Source of the DNA: Holophaga sp.
Lineage (GTDB): Bacteria; Acidobacteriota; Holophagae; Holophagales; Holophagaceae
Direction: 5' to 3'
Length of the DNA: 5,434 nucleotides
Assembly (NCBI GenBank): GCA_031292735.1
Contig: JARLGP010000106.1
Coordinates: 1-5,434 of the forward strand
Within the stretch, counting starts at the first letter, position 1, and each line of letters begins with the position of its first letter. The notes beneath the pieces are model-generated. The model had not been told where the DNA came from. It saw nothing but the letters and a program-made list of their open reading frames with translations, and did no database searches. Positions 1 to 5,434 of this stretch are shown here, piece after piece. The translations under genes were made by a program, and so were the position numbers.

Positions 1-1
1 C

Positions 2-1042
<1,041 letters not shown>

Positions 1043-1056
1043 TCCGGATTTCCGGA
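1043..1056 (+). repeat. Small hairpin directly after the groL stop
   Basis: TCCGG (1043-1047) pairs with CCGGA (1052-1056) around the loop ATTT, giving a 5-bp stem that starts on the base after the groL TAA. It lies 7 bases before the terminator stem. It may help protect the groL mRNA 3' end or be incidental; it has no T-run of its own. Confidence 0.35.
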
Positions 1057-1063
1057 AAGCGGA

Positions 1064-1089
1064 AAGGGGGCCCCTTCGGGGGCCCTTTT
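1064..1089 (+). terminator. Intrinsic terminator of groL
   Basis: A GC-rich stem with loop TTCG (1075-1078) closed by a C-G pair, the very stable cUUCGg tetraloop. CCCC 1071-1074 pairs with GGGG 1079-1082, GGG 1068-1070 with CCC 1083-1085, GG 1066-1067 with TT 1086-1087 as G-U pairs, and AA 1064-1065 with TT 1088-1089. The short T-run 1086-1089 forms the 3' side. It lies 21 bases after the groL stop, so it should end the groE transcript and isolate miaB from the heat-shock operon. Confidence 0.88.
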
Positions 1090-1111
1090 CTGTTCGGCCG
1101 GCGCTCCAGGC

Positions 1112-1117
1112 TAGAAT
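1112..1117 (+). promoter_or_regulatory. Candidate -10 box for miaB
   Basis: TAGAAT differs from the sigma-70 TATAAT consensus at one position and lies between the groL terminator and miaB, where a new promoter is expected. The best -35 candidate at suitable spacing (TTCTGT, 1088-1093, spacer 18) is poor and overlaps the terminator T-run. There is no TG extension. Transcription would begin near 1123-1125, downstream of the ATG at 1116 and upstream of the ATG at 1140, which supports the latter as the miaB start. Confidence 0.4.
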
Positions 1118-1139
1118 GTCCATTTGGGGTTCTGCGCGA

Positions 1140-2447
1140 ATGAAATACCTGATCGAGACCTGGGGCTGCCAGATGAACAGCCACGACAGCGAAAAGCTGG
1201 AGGGCCTGCTGCTGCAGCACGGCCATGCGCCCGCGCACGGGCTGGAGGACGCCGACCTGGTGCTGTTGAACACCTGCTCCATCCGCGAAAAGGCGGTGCA
1301 CAAGGTCTATACCGAACTGGGCTGCCTGCGCGAGGAGAAGAAGAAGCGGCCGCTGCTGGTGGGGGTGGCCGGGTGCCTGGCCCAGCAGGAGCAGGCCGCG
1401 CTGTTCAAGCGGGCGCCGTACATCGACTTCGTCCTGGGTACCATGGCCATCCAGCAACTGCCCAGCCTGGTGGAGCGGGCCCGGGCCGGGGACCAGCGGG
1501 TGATGGACACCGGCGCCTATCCCGACAACCACCTGTTCCCGCCGGAGACCGCCCGGCTGGGAAGCCAGGCCAAGGCCATGGTGACCATCATCGAGGGCTG
1601 CGACCACGCCTGCACCTACTGCGTGGTGCCCACCACCCGCGGCCCCGAGCGGCACCGCCCCTACCAGGACGTGGTGGCCGAGGTGCGCGGCCTGGTGGCC
1701 CGGGGCTACCGGGAAGTGGAGCTGCTGGGCCAGAACGTCAACAGCTTCCAGGGCGGTTGCTCGTTCGCCGAGCTGCTGGACCGGGTGGCGGAGGTGGACG
1801 GGCTGGAATGGATCCGCTTCACCACCAGCCACCCCATGAACTTCACCCCGGCCCTGGCCCGCACCCTGGTGCGCAACCCCAAGGTGGCGCCCTTCCTGCA
1901 CCTGCCGGTGCAGAGCGGCAGCGACGCGGTGCTGCGGCGCATGCACCGGGAGTACACCGTGGCCCAGTACCTGGAACGGCTGGGCTACCTGGGCGGTGGT
2001 CCCGCCGACCAGTGCCTGTCCACCGATTTCATCGTCGGGTTTCCCGGCGAGACCGAGGCGGACTTCGAGGGCACCATGGCCCTGCTGGACCAGGTGCGCT
2101 TCGACCAGTCGTTCAGCTTCATCTATTCCCCGCGCCCCGGAACGCCCGCCCTGCGGCTCAAGGACGACCTGCCGGACGCGGAGAAGCACCGCCGCCTGGC
2201 CCGGCTCCAGGCCCGCCAGACCGAACTGACCCTGGCCAGCAACCAGAAGATGGTGGGCCGCACCCTGAAGGTGCGGATCGAGACCGAGGGCCCGCTGGAC
2301 GGCGGCCACTGGCTGGCCCGCACCGCCAACTGGAAGAACGTCCACCTCACCGCCCCGGCCGGCCCGCTGCCGTTCCGGGAACTGGTGGAGGCCCGGATCA
2401 CCGGCGCGGGCCCCCACTTCCTGCGGGCCGACCTGGTCCGCGCCTAA
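1140..2447 (+). CDS. miaB: tRNA-2-methylthio-N6-dimethylallyladenosine synthase MiaB
   Basis: Radical SAM methylthiotransferase that converts i6A37 to ms2i6A37 in tRNAs reading UNN codons, in the cytosol; it needs isopentenylated tRNA made by MiaA. It has 435 residues, a normal length. Residues 3-105 form the N-terminal methylthiotransferase domain, with the auxiliary 4Fe-4S cysteines C10 (TWGCQMN), C46 (NTCSIRE) and C79 (AGCLAQ). Residues 144-367 form the radical SAM barrel with CxxxCxxC at C154, C158 and C161, followed by LLGQNVN, TSHPMNF, HLPVQSGSD, DFIVGFPGET and ARPGTP-like segments typical of MiaB. A TRAM RNA-binding domain fills about 370-433. The start at 1140 is preferred over an in-frame ATG at 1116 because the family begins immediately before the first strand and the probable transcription start lies between them; GGGG at 1127-1130 is only a weak ribosome site. 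The RimO and MtaB paralogues fit less well than MiaB (TWGCQMN, SHP, LPVQSGSD). Confidence 0.95.
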   Translation: MKYLIETWGCQMNSHDSEKLEGLLLQHGHAPAHGLEDADLVLLNTCSIREKAVHKVYTELGCLREEKKKRPLLVGVAGCLAQQEQAALFKRAPYIDFVLGTMAIQQLPSLVERARAGDQRVMDTGAYPDNHLFPPETARLGSQAKAMVTIIEGCDHACTYCVVPTTRGPERHRPYQDVVAEVRGLVARGYREVELLGQNVNSFQGGCSFAELLDRVAEVDGLEWIRFTTSHPMNFTPALARTLVRNPKVAPFLHLPVQSGSDAVLRRMHREYTVAQYLERLGYLGGGPADQCLSTDFIVGFPGETEADFEGTMALLDQVRFDQSFSFIYSPRPGTPALRLKDDLPDAEKHRRLARLQARQTELTLASNQKMVGRTLKVRIETEGPLDGGHWLARTANWKNVHLTAPAGPLPFRELVEARITGAGPHFLRADLVRA

Positions 2448-2464
2448 CTTCGTTTCCCCAAGTC

Positions 2465-2468
2465 AGGA
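2465..2468 (+). promoter_or_regulatory. Ribosome binding site of the zinc-ribbon gene
   Basis: AGGA lies 5 bases before the ATG at 2474. It fixes the start of a reading frame that stays open far upstream as an out-of-frame shadow of miaB. Confidence 0.6.
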
Positions 2469-2473
2469 ACCCC

Positions 2474-2815
2474 ATGTCCCAACCCATCGATGCCTGGCAG
2501 GAGTACCGTCACCGGAGAAGGGTGCTGTTCCTGGCGCTGCTGGCGGGAGTGGCCCTGTTCGGCGGCGGCCTGCACCTGGCCCGCACCCGGCATTCGGCCA
2601 AGCCGTTCTACGTGGGGCTGGCGCTCCTGGTGGGCATGACCGCCTGGGGCTCCACCCCGCTGGTGGAGTTCCCGTGCCCCAAGTGCGGCGAACCGTTCAG
2701 CTACCGCGGCCGGAGCCGGAACCTGTTCACTCGCAAGTGCATGAACTGCCAGCATCCCAAATGGGCCCCGGCGGTGTCCGCCAAAGAGGCCGGAACCACC
2801 GGGGAGGCCGGGTGA
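2474..2815 (+). CDS. Small two-helix membrane protein with C-terminal zinc ribbon (unknown function)
   Basis: I do not recognise this 113-residue protein as a named family. A polar, basic N-terminus (EYRHRRR, residues 10-16) leads into a hydrophobic segment at 17-36, a short basic turn (RTRHSAK, 37-43), and a second hydrophobic segment at about 45-63. After that comes a cysteine motif: C68-P-K-C71-G and C89-M-N-C92, a CxxC-x17-CxxC pattern typical of zinc ribbons, with a basic stretch (RGRSRNLFTRK, 78-88) between the pairs. The tail is a low-complexity Ala/Gly/Glu stretch. By the positive-inside rule the N-terminus, and with two spans also the ribbon, would face the cytoplasm; this is inference, since the turn is basic too. 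The gene begins 26 bases after miaB with its own AGGA site, so it is probably cotranscribed, but nothing ties it to tRNA modification. It ends 4 bases from the stop of a convergent receptor gene. Confidence 0.82.
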   Translation: MSQPIDAWQEYRHRRRVLFLALLAGVALFGGGLHLARTRHSAKPFYVGLALLVGMTAWGSTPLVEFPCPKCGEPFSYRGRSRNLFTRKCMNCQHPKWAPAVSAKEAGTTGEAG

Positions 2816-2819
2816 AGTG

Positions 2820-4661
2820 CTAGGCCTGGAATTGCTCCATGGCGGCGGAAAGGGACGAGGAAACCTTGGCCAGTCCAGACGCCGTGCTGCTGATCTCGTG
2901 GACCGTGGCGGACATCTGCTGGGTGGCGGCGGCATTCTGGCCGATCTCCCGGGCGCTGGCTTCCATCCGCCTGGAGATCTCCTTGGCCGTGGCCGACTGC
3001 TCCACGGTGGCCGTGCCGATTTCATGGGTCAGCGAGGAGACCTTGGCGATGGAATCCTGGATGTTGGTCATGACCGCGGCGATCCTGCTCACCGTCGCGA
3101 CCCCGCCGGTGATGGCTGCCTGCGTGTCGAAAATCAACTTCTCGATTTCCTTGGCGGCTATGGCCGAGCGTTCGGCCAGTTTGCGGACCTCCTCCGCGAC
3201 CACTGAAAAGCCCTTCCCTTGTTCTCCCGCCTTGGCGGCTTCGATGGCCGCGTTCAGGGACAGCAGGTTGGTCTGGTTGGCGATCTCCTGAATGACGGTC
3301 ACGGCCTGGGCGATCTTGGAGGAGGTCTGGTTGATCAGGGTCATGCTGTCGCTGGTGGCCTTGGCCTCCCGGGCCCCCTCCTTGACCTGATCCACGGACT
3401 GGTTCGTCTGGTCCACCGAAACCCTGACGTTGCCCGCCACCTGCTCGACGCTGGCCATGAATTGGGCAATGGCCGAGGCGACCGATTCCACCGCCTGATG
3501 GATGTGTTCCCCGCTCTTGGCGATTTCGTTGGTGGTCGAGGACATCTCTTCGGCCGAGGCGGACAACTCGGTGGCTCCGCTGGCAACCGAAAGGGAAGCC
3601 TGGGACACCTCCTTGATGGTTCCCTGGAGGCCGGCCAGGAAGGTGTTGAACGCCTCGGCGGTCTCGCCGACCTCATCCTGGCTCTTCACCTCGAGGCGAC
3701 GGGTCAGGTCTCCTCCGCCTTTGGCGATCTCCCGCATGGCATCCCTGATCTGCTTCAAGCCCCCCAGCATCCTGCCCAGGGTGGCCACGGCCAGGAGCGA
3801 GACGATCACGCTGAACAGCGCGATCACCCCCACCAGCTCCAGCAGGAGCATGTGGAGGGGGGCCAGCACGGCAGCACGCTCCATCACCAGCGCCAGGGCC
3901 CAGTCGGTGCCGGGGACCGGCTGCCACAGCACCAGGCTGGCCTTGCCGCCGACGGAGGCGGACACCAGGCCGGCGCTGGGTTGGGACAAATCCGGCACCC
4001 GCTTGAGCAGTTCCGGGGAAAGCTCGCCCACTCCCTTCAAGGTGAGCTTGGCGTCGGGGTGCCCGATGATCTTTCCGCTCCGGGACAGCAGCATGGCATA
4101 TCCGTTTCCGGACAGTTTCAGGGCCACGACTTTCTGGATGAGCTGATCGATGCTGATGTCCCCGGCGGCGACGGCAGAAACCCCGGATGCCCTGGTCACC
4201 GGCGCGGCGAAGCTCACGATCAGCTTGCCGGTCGTGGCAGACGCATAGGGCTCGGTGATGATGGGGTGACCGCTGGCGGCGGCCAGGCGATACCAGGGCC
4301 GGCTGGTGGGATCCCAACCAGGAGGCAGGTGATGGTTGGAATCGCCGAACAGGTAGCTCTTGTCCTCGTAGCCCGCGTACACCGCGGTGAACCCGCCGGC
4401 CTCGGCGGTGCGCTGGAAAATGGTCACGGCCTTCGCATCCTTCACCACCGGAACCAGGGACTGGATCATCTGGCTCTTGGACCCCGTCCATTCGGAGATC
4501 AGGTCGCAATAGCCGTTGGCCGCCGCCTCGGACTGGGCTCTCACCGCATCCATCAGCTGGGACCGCATCTCGAGGTATGCGACCAGCGAAAGAACGACCG
4601 CCAGCGTCAGCAGGAGGCCGACCACGAAAAATGCGAGCTTTTTTTGCAGGGTCTTTCCCAT
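2820..4661 (-). CDS. Methyl-accepting chemotaxis protein with dCache-type periplasmic sensor
   Basis: Complete 613-residue transmembrane chemoreceptor that would signal through CheW and CheA. Order: short basic N-terminus (KTLQKK), TM1 at about 9-30, periplasmic double Cache sensor at about 35-260, TM2 at about 271-296, HAMP at about 293-346, and the signalling coiled coil from about 350 to the end. The sensor contains RPWY (121-124), EPYAS (137-141) and GDIS (167-170), in the pattern of dCache_1 ligand pockets. The hairpin tip is canonical: [19 protein letters not shown] (462-480), then [18 protein letters not shown]. Candidate methylation pairs are E371/E372 and E554/Q555 ([10 protein letters not shown]). 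From HAMP to tip and from tip to end are each about 18 heptads, consistent with a 36H-type receptor. No C-terminal CheR-tethering pentapeptide is present. The start is set by GAGGA 6 bases upstream. The ligand is unknown from sequence alone. No confident promoter is visible. Confidence 0.95.
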   Translation of the reverse strand: MGKTLQKKLAFFVVGLLLTLAVVLSLVAYLEMRSQLMDAVRAQSEAAANGYCDLISEWTGSKSQMIQSLVPVVKDAKAVTIFQRTAEAGGFTAVYAGYEDKSYLFGDSNHHLPPGWDPTSRPWYRLAAASGHPIITEPYASATTGKLIVSFAAPVTRASGVSAVAAGDISIDQLIQKVVALKLSGNGYAMLLSRSGKIIGHPDAKLTLKGVGELSPELLKRVPDLSQPSAGLVSASVGGKASLVLWQPVPGTDWALALVMERAAVLAPLHMLLLELVGVIALFSVIVSLLAVATLGRMLGGLKQIRDAMREIAKGGGDLTRRLEVKSQDEVGETAEAFNTFLAGLQGTIKEVSQASLSVASGATELSASAEEMSSTTNEIAKSGEHIHQAVESVASAIAQFMASVEQVAGNVRVSVDQTNQSVDQVKEGAREAKATSDSMTLINQTSSKIAQAVTVIQEIANQTNLLSLNAAIEAAKAGEQGKGFSVVAEEVRKLAERSAIAAKEIEKLIFDTQAAITGGVATVSRIAAVMTNIQDSIAKVSSLTHEIGTATVEQSATAKEISRRMEASAREIGQNAAATQQMSATVHEISSTASGLAKVSSSLSAAMEQFQA

Positions 4662-4667
4662 GGGAAT

Positions 4668-4672
4668 TCCTC
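4668..4672 (-). promoter_or_regulatory. Ribosome binding site of the complete receptor gene
   Basis: On the minus strand GAGGA lies 6 bases before the ATG whose first base is 4661. It is a strong site with good spacing and settles the receptor start. Confidence 0.8.
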
Positions 4673-4706
4673 AATGCATGTTTCAGTGCCAGGCGACACA
4701 CAGGAA

Positions 4707-4718
4707 CCAGTCGACTGG
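4707..4718. repeat. 12-bp perfect palindrome, possible operator
   Basis: CCAGTCGACTGG reads the same on both strands. It lies 45 bases upstream of the receptor start codon, where a dimeric regulator could bind or where a leader hairpin could sit. About 0.08 perfect 12-bp palindromes are expected by chance in 344 bases of even composition. No matching second copy is seen in the window. Confidence 0.4.
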
Positions 4719-4847
4719 AGAAAGAGAGATCAGCGAAGCGGCACGGTGCCCGATTCCCCATTGCAGTGGCTACGGGCCGGTTGGCTGCAGTTCAGGGATA
4801 CGGCAAGCCACCTGTCCCGGGACGTAGGAATGGAGGATATCGAGGGC

Positions 4848-4863
4848 CGACAACCCATTGTCG
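4848..4863. repeat. 6-bp hairpin with 4-base loop
   Basis: CGACAA (4848-4853) and TTGTCG (4858-4863) form a perfect 6-bp stem around CCCA (TGGG on the minus strand). No T-run follows on either strand, so it is not a standard terminator. On the minus strand it lies between the larger nested stem and the receptor gene, so it could belong to the same leader RNA. Confidence 0.4.
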
Positions 4864-4882
4864 TACCAACAATCTGTTCTTT

Positions 4883-4932
4883 GGGGGGACCGGTGAACCT
4901 ACCTGGATGAGCACCGGAAGGCGGTTCCCCCC
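4883..4932 (-). other. Nested two-stem structure, candidate structured leader RNA
   Basis: Outer arms GGGGGGA (4883-4889) and TCCCCCC (4926-4932) are perfectly complementary over 7 bp. Directly inside them, CCGGTG (4890-4895) pairs with CACCGG (4912-4917) over 6 bp, stacked on the outer stem on one side and separated by an 8-base bulge (4918-4925) on the other. The terminal loop is 16 bases. Strand is assigned to minus only because both flanking receptors are transcribed that way; the pairing works on either strand. It does not match the conserved cores of riboswitches I can recall and has no terminator T-run. Confidence 0.4.
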
Positions 4933-4957
4933 GGGCCTGCCAGGCAGGGACGCCCGG
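4931..4957 (-). other. Second stem abutting the nested structure
   Basis: CCGGG (4931-4935) pairs with CCCGG (4953-4957), and inside it CCTGC (4936-4940) pairs with GCAGG (4944-4948), with a 3-base loop and a 4-base bulge (4949-4952): ten pairs in all. It shares bases 4931-4932 with the outer arm of the neighbouring nested stem, so the two compete at their junction or stack coaxially. No T-run follows on either strand. Confidence 0.35.
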
Positions 4958-4984
4958 CTTCGGATCCGTGGTCCGGGATCTTTC

Positions 4985-5000
4985 CGCCAGTCCCGTGGCG
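4985..5000 (-). other. Hairpin just after the upstream receptor stop
   Basis: CGCCA (4985-4989) and TGGCG (4996-5000) form a 5-bp stem with a 6-base loop, starting 5 bases beyond the upstream receptor stop on the minus strand. The following minus-strand bases are GAAAGATC, without a T-run, so intrinsic termination here is not supported. It may be an mRNA 3'-end hairpin or chance. Confidence 0.25.
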
Positions 5001-5005
5001 CAGGA

Positions 5006-5434
5006 CTAGGACCTGAACCCGGCCACCAGCTCGGACAGGCCGTCGGCGGTGTGGGAAAGCTGGGTGGAGGTCTGGGCGTTGCCTTCGGTGGTGCTGGACA
5101 GTTCGATGCTGGCGCTGGCGTTGGCGGCGGCCTTCTGGGCGCCCAGCTCCACCTGGTGGGCCACCTCCTGGCTGGCCTTGGCCTGCTGTTCCGCCGCGGC
5201 CCCGATCTCCATGGACATGGCGGTCACCTGGCCGATGTGATCGCGGATCTGGGCCAGGGCCTGGACGGCCTCCTGCACCGTGGTCCGCCCGGTGGCCACC
5301 GCCTGGTCGCTGCCCTCGATCAGGGTGGCGATCTCCCGGGCGGCCTGGGCGCTGCGCTCGGCCAGCTTGCGCACCTCGTCGGCCACCACCGCGAAGCCCT
5401 TGCCCAGGGCGCCGGCCTTGGCCGCCTCGATGGC
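5006..5434 (-). CDS. Methyl-accepting chemotaxis protein, C-terminal fragment (continues past right edge)
   Basis: The last 142 residues of a second chemoreceptor; the frame is open to the right edge, so the sensor, membrane and HAMP parts are not visible. It begins at the hairpin tip ([14 protein letters not shown]), continues [13 protein letters not shown] and then the C-terminal half of the antiparallel coiled coil, ending VAGFRS. A methylation-type site A-A-A-E-Q-Q-A-K-A-S offers a Gln-Gln pair for deamidation and methylation, at the place of E554/Q555 in the complete receptor downstream. The tip residue that is almost always Glu (AGE) is Ala here, followed by Leu. The C-terminal part beyond the methylation site differs strongly from the neighbouring receptor, so this is an older paralogue and not a recent tandem copy. 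No CheR-tethering pentapeptide is present. It lies 344 bases upstream of the complete receptor on the same strand. Confidence 0.93.
   Translation of the reverse strand, partial: AIEAAKAGALGKGFAVVADEVRKLAERSAQAAREIATLIEGSDQAVATGRTTVQEAVQALAQIRDHIGQVTAMSMEIGAAAEQQAKASQEVAHQVELGAQKAAANASASIELSSTTEGNAQTSTQLSHTADGLSELVAGFRS

Larger units (their letters stand above)
4662..5005. other. 344-bp intergenic region between two receptor genes, no gene found
   Basis: No reading frame here looks coding: open frames that cross it are continuations of antisense shadows of the receptor gene. It holds an unusual number of inverted repeats, listed separately at 4707-4718, 4848-4863, 4883-4932, 4931-4957 and 4985-5000. 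Two shorter ones are GGCAC-G-GTGCC at 4740-4750 and the 10-bp palindrome GTCCCGGGAC at 4814-4823. I could not identify a convincing promoter for the receptor at 2820-4661, which must start in this region or be read through from the upstream receptor. No terminator with a T-run is visible after the upstream receptor. Confidence 0.6.

Noticed and set aside
1124..2473. Open frame running through miaB in another phase and joining the zinc-ribbon gene.
   Set aside because: The translation is low-complexity Gly/Pro/Arg/Ala, a typical shadow of a GC-rich gene. MiaB motifs are intact in the other frame, and AGGA before 2474 marks the real start.
4674..4695. Sigma-54-like promoter on the minus strand (TGGCAC then ATGCA).
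   Set aside because: The spacing between the GG and GC elements is 11 bases where the strict requirement is 10, and the start would fall a few bases from the ATG, leaving out the ribosome site.
4836..4870. Flagellar sigma-28 promoter for the receptor (CTCGATAT resembling GCCGATAA).
   Set aside because: Only about five of eight -10 positions match and no TAAA -35 element lies at the required spacing.
4848..4873. Integron attC-like site suggested by paired AAC/GTT-containing arms.
   Set aside because: The RYYYAAC and GTTRRRY core sites are not matched, and there is no integrase or gene cassette nearby.
3219..4910. A 563-codon plus-strand open frame antisense to the receptor gene.
   Set aside because: Composition is biased toward Gly, His, Gln and Leu with no recognisable domain, while the minus strand encodes a complete, canonical receptor over the same bases.
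4848..4957. c-di-GMP (GEMM-I) riboswitch upstream of the receptor.
   Set aside because: The conserved GGCAAACC-type and GACGCAAAGCC-type core segments are not present on either strand; only generic stems are seen.
4926..5000. Intrinsic terminator after the upstream receptor.
   Set aside because: Stems exist but none is followed by a T-run in the minus-strand direction.

Overview
The window comes from a GC-rich bacterium whose codon third positions are mostly G or C. It carries housekeeping genes on the plus strand and chemotaxis receptor genes on the minus strand. The GroEL and MiaB sequences, together with several large chemoreceptors, would suit Acidobacteriota of the Holophaga/Geothrix type. 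That assignment is recalled family resemblance, not a search result, and is tentative.

Plus strand, 1-2815. The window opens inside groL (about the last 346 residues of the chaperonin), which ends at 1042 and is followed by a strong intrinsic terminator with a TTCG tetraloop. A TAGAAT -10-like box follows, then miaB (tRNA ms2i6A37 synthase, radical SAM). Twenty-six bases after miaB, and probably in its operon, is a small unrecognised gene for a two-helix membrane protein with a C-terminal CxxC...CxxC zinc ribbon.

Minus strand, 2820-5434. A complete 613-residue methyl-accepting chemotaxis protein (TM, dCache-type sensor, TM, HAMP, signalling coiled coil) converges on the zinc-ribbon gene, with only 4 bases between the two stop codons. 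Upstream of it, in the same orientation, is the C-terminal end of a second chemoreceptor that runs off the right edge. The 344 bases between the two receptors contain no convincing gene. They are rich in inverted repeats: a 12-bp perfect palindrome 45 bases upstream of the receptor start, a 6-bp stem with a 4-base loop, and a nested 7+6 bp stem abutting a 10-bp stem. This is the part of the window that ordinary annotation explains least.

Together: protein folding (groL), tRNA modification (miaB) and sensory transduction (the receptors, which would act through CheW/CheA encoded elsewhere). I see no mobile element, CRISPR array, tRNA or rRNA. No clearly new multi-gene system is present; the best leads are the structured intergenic region, the sensor-domain ligand motif, the altered hairpin tip in the second receptor and the unrecognised zinc-ribbon membrane protein.
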